From the NCBI GenBank assembly GCA_026770615.1, contig MU631586.1, forward strand, positions 29,021 to 50,831: 21,811 nt of DNA, read 5' to 3'. The notes beneath the pieces were generated by a model that made no database searches, was not told the DNA's origin, and worked only from the letters and a program-made list of their open reading frames with translations. This DNA comes from Pavlovales sp. CCMP2436 (lineage: Eukaryota; Haptophyta; Pavlovophyceae; Pavlovales). A program made the position numbers and the translations under genes. The stretch's first letter is position 1, and every line of letters begins with the position of its first letter. Shown here in pieces: positions 1 to 8,768 of the stretch.

Positions 1-3000
1 GAGTGTTCGCGGCGGAGTGCGCGGCGGCGGTGGCGTGCGCGTGCAGCTGCGCCGCGCCAAAGGACTCGGCCGGTGCGCCACCGCTCGCAGCGGCCGGCGC
101 GGCCTCGGGGATCCCCTCGTCGACCGCGAAGCTGGTCGCGCGCTTGCGGCCCTCCGCGTCGGCGTCGTCGTCGTCGGGCGGCGCCTGGACGGACTCGCAC
201 GCGGTGACGCCGACGAGCTTGAAGAGCGCGCCCGCGCCGACCAGCCGTGCGAGCAACAGAGCCGTCGGATCGCGCGCCGGGCCGAAGCGGATGCTGAGCA
301 AGAGCAGCCCGTGCCGGAAGCCGCCGGCGCTGCCCCCGTAGGCGTACCCGCCCGCGGCATATCTGCTGCTGCTGCCCAGGCCGCCGCCACTCGCCGCCGG
401 CTGCGCGCGCCCGCCGCCGAGCACGCTGTCTGCCAGCTCGCGCAGCCGGCGCTGGCAGCGCGTGGGCTCTGCGCTGACCGCGGCCTCGACGAGCTGCGCG
501 AGCAGGAGCGAGGTGGCCCGAGGCGGTTGCGCCGCGCTCCCACTTCCCGAGCGCCGGTGCGTGGGCGCCTCGTCGCCGCCGCCGCCCGGCGCGGAGCCCG
601 CGAACCCGAGGCCGACGGGCCCCGCCGCGAGCCCAGCCGCCAGGTCAGAGGTGCGCGGCCGCGCGAGATTTGCGAGCGCCCAGAGCGCGAGCACGCCCAG
701 CTCTGCCTCCTCGGCGAAGGCGGCGAACGCCTCGCGCGAGCCGGCGCGCGGCGTGCCGCCGCCGAGCGTCGCCGCCGCCTCACGGTCCGCCGCGGCGGCG
801 GCTGCGGCGGAGGCACAGGCGCACGCGGCCAGCTCGAGTAGCGCGCACAGCAGCGGCGCGCCACGCGCGGCCGCGACGGCGGAGCTGCGCACCTCGCCGC
901 CGACCGTCGCCTCCCCTGCGGGCCGCGCGCCGCGCACCGCCGCGCCGCCCGGCGGCGCCACGCCGAGCATGCGCAGCATCAACGCTGGCGAGCCGAGGCT
1001 CAGGTTGCGGAGCGCGCGCGCCGCGTGCCGCCGCGCCGCCGTCGCGTTCGCCTCGGCCGCCGCGTCGCCGCCGTGCAGCGCTGCCGCGAGCGCGCGCCCG
1101 CCGCCGCCGCCGCCGTCAGCCGCGCACGGTCTGGCGCAGAGCTGGTCGGCAAGCGCCTCGTCCACGCGCGCGCCCACCAGCGCGCCGCGCTCGCACTCGG
1201 CGAAAGGGGCGCCGAATGCCGAGAGGGTCGCGCACAGCTCCGCCACGTGGCAGAGCACGGCCGCGTCCGCGCAGCGCAGCAACGCGCCGAGGCACGCGGC
1301 CACTGCGGACGGGGCTGCGCCGTGCGGGGTGCAGTTTGACTGCAGGTCGGCGAGCGGGTGGCCGGGCGGGAAAGCGAGCGGCTCGTGGCAGAAGGGCCTC
1401 GTGCGCAGCGGCAGTGGGCTCGGCTGCGAGCCGTCCTTCTCCTCGGGCGAGTCCGCGTCGGGGCCCAGCGCGGCGAGCAAGCAGGCGCAGGCCGCGACAA
1501 CGTCCGCGCCGCCCCCGCGCCGCTGCCGCTGCCGCTGGCTGCCGGCTCTCCCGGGCTCGCCCCCGTCCTGCCCGACCTCCGCGGCGAGCAGGCGCAGCCC
1601 GAGCCGCGTCCTGCGCAGCGCCGTCCTCGCCCCGTTCGCGCACGCGGGGTGGCGCGCCGCGAGCGCGAGCGCGAGCATGGCCTGTGCAGACACGCCGTCG
1701 TCCACGTCGGCGCAGAGGCTAGCCAGCGCATCGAGCAGGCTCGGCTGCGCGCCGCTCGCGGGTTCGCGGCTCGAGGGGGGGGCTCGTCCGTACTGTGCGG
1801 GCGGGAAGCCGTCGGCAAGTGTCTCGGGCAGCGGAACGGGAGAGGGCAGCCCGGCCAGCCTTGCGCAGTTCTCGGGCTGGCACAGCATCAGTCGCAGAGC
1901 GTACGCCGCGGGGTGGCGCGCCTTGAGCGACGAGTCGGGCTGCAGCGGCAGCGCGCTCTCCACACCCGCAACCTCCAGCCCGGCCTCGTAGCCAACGAGC
2001 CGCCTCCCGCTGACCGAGCCGCTGCCCGGCTCCCAGCTGCACTCGTCCCGGCTGCGCCATGCCCGGCCAAGCGCGAGCGCGGCGAGCGGCGAGAGCGCAC
2101 CCCTCTGGCCGAGCCAGGCGCAGACCTGCGGCAGAGTTGCAGTTGCAGAGTTGCAGTTGTAGTTGGTTGCAGGTGGGCAGTGGTGGCGGGCAGTGGTGGC
2201 GGGCAGTAGAGGGGCAGTGATGGGAGGTGTGTGGGACTGGGCAGTGGTGGGAGGGCGTGGCGCGCACCTGCGGCACGAGCGTCAGCACGCCGAGCGCACG
2301 CGCACTCTCGAGCCGATCGCGCGCGTCGCGCGCCACCGCGAGCTCGAGCAGCGCGGGGAGTGCGCACGGGCTCTTCGCGAACGCCTTGATCGCGCGCGGG
2401 TTGCGCAGCCGCCGTCCAACGGCGGCGAGCGCGCGCGCGGCGGCCAGCGCGAGCGGCGACGCCGGCGCCGAGCCGGGGCCTGGAGCGGCAGGTGCAGGGC
2501 CCTCCGTGTCTGCAGCGCCCCCCTCGCCAACGCCCGCGAGCTGCGCGGTGAGCCCGAGCACGCCCACGGTGCGCGCGCGCCCGGCGAGCAGCGCCAGCGC
2601 CCACCCCGCGCCCAGCGCGCGCACGTGCCGATGCGGCCTGCGCGCCCCGCCCTCCTCGCCGCCGCTGCCACCGCCGCTCGCGTCCGCGCCGCGCGAGCTC
2701 TCGACGAGCACGAGGAGCAGCTGCAGCGCCACTAGCTGGTTCTGCAGCCGCAGCGCACCCGCCGGCAGTGCCCCGCCGCCCGCCCAGCCTTCCGCGCCGC
2801 CGTCGCCGCCCCCCTCGGGCAGAGGCGCGGCGGGTGCACGGTCGGCGGGCGACTGCTGTTCGGCGGCTGGGTCGGGGAGCTCGTCCTGCAGGAGTCCGGT
2901 GAGTTCCTCGAGAATTGTCTCCACCTCGCTCACCAGCTCGGCGGTGCACTGCCGCGCGCCGGGCAACTGCTCGATCAGCTGCAACGCCTCCTCGGCCGCC

Positions 3001-6000
3001 TGCGCCAGAGGGGTCCTGTCGGCGGTTCGGGGCACGTTTGGGGCCACGGAGAGGGTAGGGTAGGATCGGAGAGGGTAGGGTCAGGGTCGCACAGCCTTTA
3101 GCGAGGCACAGGCACACGCCCCCTGGTAGCTTTTTTTTATTATAATAGCAATAATTCTAAAATAATTGTAGAAGTAGTAGTCGATATTGTCGTTGTCGTT
3201 GTAGTTGCTGCCATACTAAGTAGGTGTAGTCAAACTGATGATGATCGGGGTAGTATTAGTGGTAGTAGTGGTAGTAGTAGTGGTAGTGGTAGTCTGTAAT
3301 AGAGTAAGGGACCTGCGCTCTATTCTTCAAAGTGAGGTGTATTCTTCAAAGTGAGGTGTATTCTTCAAAGTGAGGTATATTCTTCAAAGTGAAATATATT
3401 CTTCAAAGTGAGATACATTCTTCAAAGTGAGATATATTCTTCAAAGTGAGGTATATTCTTCAAAGTATTCAAAGTGAGATAGATACCTGCGCTCGCCCTC
3501 CGGTGCGTACGCGCGGCACTCCTCGGCCGCCAACTGCGCCGCGGCGAGGTTGGCGGCTGCGGGCTTGTTGGCGAGGGCCAGGACGCGCTTGGCCAGCGCG
3601 TCCAGGTAGACGCGCTGGTCCGCGAGCGCGAGCGCAGCGCGCAGCCGCTCGTCCTGCGCCCGAAGTGCCACCAGCTCCCCCGCGCGCCCCGCGGCCCGCT
3701 CCGCCTCGAGCGCGGCCGCCGCCGAGTCGGCCGCGCGGAGCAGCAGGCTTGGCCGCGGAGCACCCAGCTCGTCGTCGGACGGGTCGGAGGGCGACGAGTC
3801 GAGCGACAGGTCGAGCGTCATGCGCGCCAGCCCGGCCGGGCCCGAGCGGCGCGGCGCCCTGGCCCTGCCCGCCTCCTGCCCGGCGGGGCCGCGCAGCAAC
3901 CGCGCGCGCGCGCCGCCGCCGCCGAGCACAGAGCCGCCCGAGCGCAGCGCGCCGAGCATGTTGGCGGGCGAGCTGGCGCTGAGGCGAGCCGAGCTCGGCG
4001 CCGTGAGCTGCCCCGACGTGGCCGCGCGCAGCAGCCGTCGCCGCCCGCCGCCCGCCGCGGGCGAGTTGGCCGCACGCCCCGCAGACGCAGCGGCCAAGGG
4101 CGTGGTGTCCGAGTCGTCTCCGGAGGGCGGCTCCGACACGCAGCCGTCGAGCTTCCCGTCCGAGTCCGGCGCCGCCGCCGCCGAGTCGGGCAGTGTGGCG
4201 GCCGCGCGCGCGTCGATGCTGCTATCGCTCGGAGAGCGTACGCGCAGCCCGCCGCCCGCGCCGCCCAACAGGATCGGCTGCGAGGGGAGCGCCTCCGTCG
4301 CCTCCCTCGCCGGCTGCGACAGCGAGGCAACCACAAGGACGGTGCTGGTGCGCGGCCTACTCTTGGCCAGCGGGCTCTGTCGCAAGCTGACGGCCGAGAT
4401 GGTGGAGCGCCGTCCAATCAGCATCTCCAGCCGCTTGCGCAGCGCGATGCACGCCGCCATCTTCTCACGAAACGCCTCGGCCAGCGCGTCGTCCAGGCCG
4501 ACCGCCGCCGTCGAGCCCCTGCCGCCGTCCGCTGCCGCCGCCGCGGCCCGCTGCACGAGCGAGGCCTCGAGCGCGGCGGTGGTGGCGCTCACATCTGACT
4601 CGGTAAGCGTGGGCGTGCGCGCCACACTCAGCGACTGCGACATCGGCGGCGGCAGCGGCGAGAGGCGCACGGACAGCGGCGCGGCGGGCGCGCGGCTGCC
4701 CTGGATGCTTAAACCAGTACCCTGGATGCCCTTTGCTGCACTGCCGCCGCCTCCGCCGTTCGCCGCACGCACAGCGCCGGCCCCGCCGCTGGCGCACTCG
4801 CGGCCGGATCGCCCTGCACCCGGCTCGAGGGAGTCGCAGCCCTCCTCCCGCTTGTGCGTCGGCAGCGGAGGCCGCTCACCCGAGCCCGCCGCGGAGATAG
4901 GCCGCGCGGGCGAAGCGGAGATGGCTGGGTTGCGCGCCAGCGCAAAGTCCGGTGGTGGCACGGCACGCGGGCGCAACAGCGCACACGCGCCGATCGCCGT
5001 CACGCCCACCGCCGGCCTGAAGACGAGCGTGTGCGCCGCCCCTAGAAAGCCGCTGCCGCCGCCGAAGCCGCCACCAGAGCCGGCTGTCTCCGCGGGCGCG
5101 GGCGGTAGCAGCAGCAGCGCAAAGGCGTCGCCCAGCGGCCGCCCATTGAGCGTGAAGAACAGCAAGGCGTTGGCGCCCTCGCTGGCAGCGAGCACGCGTA
5201 CGCCGCATCCCACAGTGTCGCCCTCGCCAAAAGGAGGCCCGTACCGACTGCCATCCTTGCCGTCCTCGCCGCCGCCGCCGCCGCCGGGTATCCGCAGAAT
5301 GGCCACGCCGTCCACGCCGACCACACTCCCCTCGCCTGCGTCCCCCCCGCCCACCCCGGATTCTGGCCTCGCCGGGCCATTGTCGGTGGCAGGCGGCGGC
5401 CAGCCCGTCTGTGCGCGCCCGTCCGTACTGAGGTGCACGAACTGCTGCCGCGGCAGTCGCCGGGAGCTGCCCGGAGTGGCGGGGCCGCTGCCACCGCCGC
5501 CGCCGCCCGCCGGGCTCCTCAGAGGCTCCTGCTCCTCGCTACCCACGAGCAGCCCGATCGCGACAGCTGATGGGACCGGCTCTGGCGACTGGTCGCTCAG
5601 CGACGTCGGCCCCAGCTTCACCTCAAAGTATAGGAGAACGGTGCTCGCCGGGGTGGCTGCGGCGGCTGCAACGGCCGCGGCCGCGGCGGACGCGGCCGGT
5701 TGCAGGATGGAAGAGCGTCGCTGCCCTGCGCTATGCGAGCCACCCTCGCCGCCGCTCTCCGTGCCGGTCGTTGCGTCGGCAACGGCTGCGGCGACGCCGG
5801 CCGCGCCGGCGAACGAGAAGCGCGCAAGTGAGACGGCCGCCGCGAATGCAGCGGGCAGCGGCTCGGGGTGCAGCCGGACGAGGCCATCGGTGTGCACAAG
5901 CACGGCGCAACGCACCTCGTCGAGCGACGGCGCGGCGCGCAGTGCGGCGTCGCCAACGTAGCAGAAGCGGGGCGAGCCGTCGGCCGCCTCTGACAGCACG

Positions 6001-6083
6001 AGCCCATCGCAGCCCTCCCATCCCGTCAGCGGGCGGCTGCGCGGCGCCAGGGCCGAAAGCAGCCCGCGCGTAAAGGTCAGCAT
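1..6083 (-). CDS. Giant SPRY-armadillo repeat protein, 3' end beyond window
   Basis: I assemble three exons, 6083-3487, 3015-2268 and 2125-1, giving at least 1823 residues with the C-terminus off the left edge. Residues about 150-365 form a SPRY domain: YFEVKLGP strand, YGPPFGEGDTVGCGV and FFTLNGRPLGDAF, a pattern close to RanBP9-type SPRY, expanded by Gly-rich inserts. A long Ser/Ala-rich linker follows, then a helical charged stretch before the first intron. Exons 2 and 3 read as armadillo/HEAT-like helices, for example RHAARALRNLSLGSPALM and LGVLALWALANLARP. In exon 3 the true frame has minus-strand codons whose lowest plus coordinate is 2 mod 3. It stays open to the window edge, and the other long frames there are shadows. 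Both introns join in phase (2, then 0). The first in-frame ATG is at 6083. The frame stays open upstream to about 6302 without an ATG, so an upstream exon joining near a CTGCAG acceptor (about 6140) is possible. Function is unknown; SPRY plus ARM suggests a scaffold or ubiquitin-ligase subunit, which is inference. Confidence 0.72.
2126..2267 (-). other. Intron 2 of the SPRY-armadillo gene
   Basis: This 142-bp intron starts GTGCGC after CCGCAG and ends CTGCCGCAG. Both boundaries fall between codons (phase 0). The upstream frame ends LGVLTLVPQ and the downstream frame begins VCAWLGQRG, both with strongly GC-biased third positions. The interior is simple sequence, with TTGCAG-type units and a roughly 14-bp GTGGCGGGCAGTGG unit repeated on the plus strand. 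On the sense strand this makes the intron pyrimidine-rich. Confidence 0.7.
3240..3295. repeat. GTA/GTG trinucleotide microsatellite
   Basis: This is an imperfect run of gta, gtg and atg triplets on the plus strand inside intron 1, next to further gtt/gta-rich sequence from 3170. It reads as simple-sequence expansion. No coding frame is apparent. Confidence 0.75.
3311..3320. repeat. Direct repeat of the splice-donor sequence, distal copy
   Basis: The 10-mer acctgcgctc occurs here and again at 3485-3494, where its complement GAGCGCAGGT is the end of exon 1 plus the GT donor. The two copies bracket the 19-bp minisatellite. This copy could itself serve as a donor-like GCGCAG|GTCCCT site. Confidence 0.7.
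3323..3467. repeat. 19-bp minisatellite in intron 1
   Basis: There are seven full head-to-tail units of about ttcttcaaagtgaggtata on the plus strand, starting at 3323, 3342, 3361, 3380, 3399, 3418 and 3437. A 12-base partial unit and a degenerate remnant run into the splice donor at 3486. Variation is confined to the last six or so bases of each unit. There are no spacers, so it is not a CRISPR array. Confidence 0.92.
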
Positions 6084-6255
6084 AGGCAGCGCGGCCAGCC
6101 GGGTATAGAGTCCAGCCAACCCGGGCCACGGGCCAGCCTGCAGGGCGAGGAGCGTGATGTCGGTGTGAAAACTTGGTATTTGATATTGGAGGGCCTGGCA
6201 GTGGCACTGCTGTTTTGTGACACCCAGGGCTACCCGGGCTACCCCCTGGACCAAT

Positions 6256-6603
6256 ATGGCCAAGAGCCCGAGGAGTAGGACGCTCTCGGGCGCGGACCAC
6301 ACCTACCCGAACTATCCCTGGATAGAATGCGGGCAACCGGATTTTAAAAACAGGGCATGCATGAAACAGATGAAACAGCAGAAGTTCCGCCAAAAGCCCA
6401 GATCCAACACCCAGCTCCAAAGGTCGGATGTGGCCAGCAACGAACTGCGGGACGGTCCGCGCAAGCGGCCGGCCTGGACGCGGCTCAGTGGCCTCGTGGG
6501 TATCCATTATCCCGGCGTTGCCGGGGTTTCCGGCCAGGAACTGGATGAATATAAGGCATTGGAAGCCGCCAAAGGCAAATTACTCAAAGATTATAATTTA
6601 TAA
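6256..6603 (+). CDS. Hypothetical 115-residue frame of foreign composition
   Basis: An ATG at 6256 opens a 115-residue frame ending at TAA 6601-6603. The product is basic and polar, with KQMKQQKFRQK in the middle and GQELDEYKALEAAKGKLL near the C-terminus. I do not recognise it. Codon use is less GC-biased than in the flanking genes (AAA, TAT, TTA and GAA occur), which suggests a transposon remnant or a transferred fragment. Its stop codon lies inside the start of the dispersed repeat at 6599. Its 5' end overlaps, antisense, the open region upstream of the SPRY gene's first ATG. The frame also opens further upstream to a GTG at 6217. It could be chance open sequence; expression is unproven. 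Confidence 0.25.
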   Translation: MAKSPRSRTLSGADHTYPNYPWIECGQPDFKNRACMKQMKQQKFRQKPRSNTQLQRSDVASNELRDGPRKRPAWTRLSGLVGIHYPGVAGVSGQELDEYKALEAAKGKLLKDYNL

Positions 6604-6682
6604 TTTATTCCGCCCTCGTCTCTCAACGCCGTCGGTTCATAACGACGTCACTCTCGCGAGTGAATCCGCCGTGCCAGCAGGT
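6599..6682 (+). repeat. Dispersed repeat, copy 1
   Basis: This is about 84 bp beginning tataatttattccgc and ending caggt. A second copy, clearly homologous and in the same orientation, lies at 14619-14700. The shared core includes ggttcataacgacgt and gtgaatccgccgt. The core can form a small hairpin, cgtcg-gttcataa-cgacg. The boundaries are where I stop seeing alignment. Confidence 0.8.
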
Positions 6683-7002
6683 ACCTTCGGGGAGCCGGAT
6701 CAGCCAAACCGAACTCAATGTTCAAACCACTTCACACCAGGCAAGTGCAGACAGGTGCAACCCTGGTTCTACTAACAATGGGGGTACTGCTCCAACTCCC
6801 ACTAATCTTGTCTATCACATGTTTACAATTGAACCCTGCCGCGCTGCGCGCGAGCTCTCCCAGGCGGCCGCGGCGGGGAGACGAGCGGCAGCTGCATCTG
6901 AAGGACTGTCAGAGGAGCGAGGGCGGCGTGTTCTGCCCCAGGCTGAACGCGGCTCGCACGCCGCCGCCGCGGGACAGCCGGGACGAGATTGGCAGCGCGC
7001 GC
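6683..7002. other. Intergenic region 3' of the secreted armadillo gene
   Basis: About 320 bases lie between the dispersed repeat and the stop codon of the armadillo gene. The left half is of mixed composition. From about 6836 it becomes GC-rich with ggc/cgg runs. Short open frames exist on both strands but none has a recognisable domain or consistent codon bias, so I see no gene here. Confidence 0.5.
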
Positions 7003-8334
7003 TCAACCCAGCATGTACTCGACGTCGAGCTGCTGGCTGCGCGCCTCCGGGTTGGTGATCTTGAAGGGCGTCCGCACGCCTCCGTACAGGATGCGCGCCT
7101 GCTCCATCAGCTGCTCGCGGCGCTCAATGTTGCGCAGCCGCAGCTCCTTCACCGCCTCCCCCCTTTGCTCGACGCTCAGCGCGCGCGCCGGCGCGTTCAG
7201 CCCCGCGAGCACGTCCGCGGCGGACTCGCGTAGCACGTCTGAGCCGTACTGCGTGAGCCCTTTGAGCAGCGAGTTGGCGCCGGCCGAGGAGACCTGGGCC
7301 TGCGCGGAGGGGAGGTGCGTGTGTGTGTGGGGGGGGGGAACGGGGCGGGGGAGGGGGGCTCAGCAGGTGCAGCGGGCAAAGTGGCCACCACCACTGCCAC
7401 CAGGCCGGCGGGCGAAGGTGGTGGGCGGCGGGGCGGCGCGGCGCGCGCCGGGCGCTGCGCTCGCCTTGACGTCGGCCGCATTGAACTGCAGCATGTCCAG
7501 CGCACCGATCGCGGCGAGCTTCGTCTGGTCCGAGCCGAACATGGCGATGGCAACCAGCGGCTCCACCGCGCCCGCCTGCACGATCGAGCGGCGGCACTGC
7601 TCGGCCTCAGCCAGAGTGCCGAGCGCCGAGGCGGCGGAGGTTTGCAGGAACTCGTACACGCCCTCCGAGCGCGCAGCCGCGCGGCCGGCGGCGCCCTGCT
7701 TGAGCATGGCCACGAGGACTGGCACGGCACCCATCTGGCAGATCGCAGCCTGCGCGCGCAAGGGGGAGAGGGGGGAGGGGGGTTGCGTGAGCCTCGGGCG
7801 ATGCGCAGAGGAGCGACACGCCGCCATGCCGCGACGAGCGGGGCAGAGCACCGAGCGGCGCACCTGGTGGCCATTATCAAGCGTTGTCGTCGGGTCGTCG
7901 AGCGCGAGCGCCTGCAGAGCGCCGGCGCCGAGGTACTTTGCGTGGTCGGAGCCGTCGCGCATCAGCACAATGATCTTAGGCACCACACCAGAGCGGATGG
8001 CAGCGTTGCGGAAGGTGGTCGGGTGGAACATCGATCCGGACGAGGTCTGCACGGCCATCTGCAGCAGGCGCGCGATCGCCGCCTCCTTGGCCGTCGCCGA
8101 GCCGTGATCGAGCATCGCGCCCACGTCGCGCAGCATGTCGTTCAGCATCTGCTGCGCCATCGCCTCGCGTTGCGCGCCCTCGGGGTCATGGCGCGCCGCG
8201 CCGCGCATATCGCCCGCGTGGCGTTGTGCGAGGCTCTCCATCTGGTGTGCGTAGTCCTGCTGCGCCACCGCCACCTGCGGCAGCACCAGAGCGCACGCCA
8301 ACAATGACAGCCGCATCGATGCAGCTGGCGCCAT
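7003..8334 (-). CDS. Secretory-pathway armadillo-repeat protein
   Basis: Exons 8334-7864, 7749-7465 and 7299-7003 give 350 residues, with all junctions in phase 0. The N-terminus has a typical signal peptide best counted from the second ATG at 8316: MRLSLLACALVLPQVAVAQQ, with an AVA cleavage-type motif. The body is armadillo-like: the helix SGVVPKIIVLMRDGSDHAKY, then MGAVPVLVAMLKQG, QAGAVEPLVAIAMFGSDQTK, and SSAGANSLLKGL after the last intron. The tail LRLRNIERREQLMEQ is helical. Signal peptide, size and ARM fold resemble ER nucleotide-exchange factors of the SIL1/Fes1/HspBP1 group, but no diagnostic motif or clear ER-retention tail is visible (it ends EYMLG). It is divergent from the methyltransferase gene, sharing a 434-bp upstream region. 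Confidence 0.8.
7300..7464 (-). other. Intron 2 of the armadillo gene, probable GC-AG type
   Basis: This intron is 165 bp. The best boundaries are GTCAAG|GCGAGC at 7465/7464 and CTCCGCGCAG|GCC at 7300/7299. Joining them gives NAADVKAQVSSAGA, the expected turn between armadillo helices. Reading through meets an in-frame stop near 7360. A GT donor four bases upstream (GAC|GTCAAG) would also keep phase but would delete a residue. The intron holds G-runs on the plus strand. Confidence 0.6.
7750..7863 (-). other. Intron 1 of the armadillo gene
   Basis: This intron is 114 bp with donor CACCAG|GTGCGC and acceptor GCGCGCAG|GCTGCG. Its length is a multiple of three with no in-frame stop, so retention would add 38 residues. 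Those residues are Arg/Pro-rich and interrupt the armadillo pattern, so it is called an intron. Confidence 0.7.
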
Positions 8335-8768
8335 TAAAACACGTGGCAGTTTTTAAAAAACATTACCTGACCCAGTCCCGTTTGCCAACTGGGGTGGGGG
8401 TCTGGGGGCTCCGGAAAGGCCCGCCGCAAGCGTGGGGAGATCTGGGGGGGGGAGGGGGGGGGGCGAAGCTCCCCAGGATAAAAAAAATCAAAGCGATTGA
8501 TACCGCTCTCCAGACCGAATAAAAACAAATAAAGTATAAACCGTGGATCATGTCAAGGCCACCCTGTCCGGGTTGGATGACTGTCTGTCTCGACCACCCT
8601 GTCCTGGTTCACCCCCCTCCCCTCCCCTTTACTCCCCCCCGGGAGGTCCCCCGGAGGGCCCCCGGAGGGGATATTTGCGACAGCACACGGTTTGGGCCGA
8701 ACATTCCCTTCATCATCCCTTGCACAGCTTTGAAAAGCGGCGGTGGTTGGTTGGCGAGTTGGCGGAGG
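8335..8768. promoter_or_regulatory. Shared upstream region of two divergent genes
   Basis: These 434 bases separate the ATG of the minus-strand armadillo gene from the chosen ATG of the plus-strand methyltransferase gene. They contain a G-run (8444-8463, two blocks of G split by one A), an A/T-rich stretch (8478-8540), an imperfect direct repeat of ccaccctgtcc with ggtt (about 8561 and 8597) and a cccccggagg tandem (8648-8675). No convincing TATA box is seen. The plus frame is open from 8550, so part of this region could be N-terminal coding sequence. Confidence 0.4.

Larger units (their letters stand above)
3016..3486 (-). other. Intron 1 of the SPRY-armadillo gene
   Basis: This 471-bp intron is AT-rich against a GC-rich background. 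The donor is GCGCAG|GTATCT at 3487/3486. The proposed acceptor is CGACAG|G at 3016/3015, preceded by a pyrimidine tract made of repeated CCCTACCCTCTCC. The split codon AG|G restores an open frame (phase 2 on both sides). The intron holds a GTA/GTG microsatellite and a 19-bp minisatellite next to the donor. The acceptor was chosen by phase: the nearby GCGCAG|GCG site would break the frame. Confidence 0.62.

Noticed and set aside
462..1991. 509-codon plus-strand frame rich in Ala and Ser
   Set aside because: It is the antisense shadow of the minus-strand armadillo exon, which has the better codon bias, recognisable repeats and in-phase splice joins.
1719..3047. Single 442-residue minus-strand protein starting at 3047
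   Set aside because: The start is GTG, the frame leaves armadillo-like sequence at a GT donor (2267), and beyond it reads an intron and an out-of-frame exon.
3050..3090. Telomere-like agggtaggg repeats
   Set aside because: There are only a few irregular units; on the gene strand they form the pyrimidine tract before a splice acceptor.
3323..3467. Possible CRISPR array
   Set aside because: The 19-bp units are contiguous with no unique spacers, and the setting is an intron of a eukaryotic gene.
3820..5961. 713-codon plus-strand Pro/Ser-rich frame
   Set aside because: It mirrors the SPRY-containing exon on the minus strand. The SPRY motifs are only on the minus strand.
3441..6302. 953-residue minus-strand protein ending SHFEYFEEYTSL
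   Set aside because: The last residues are translated minisatellite after a GCGCAG/GTATCT donor, and the apparent start is GTG. The coding part is 6083-3487.
6630..6645. tRNA B-box-like ggttcataac in the dispersed repeat
   Set aside because: It does not match the GGTTCRANNCC consensus and no A box or cloverleaf fits around it in either copy.
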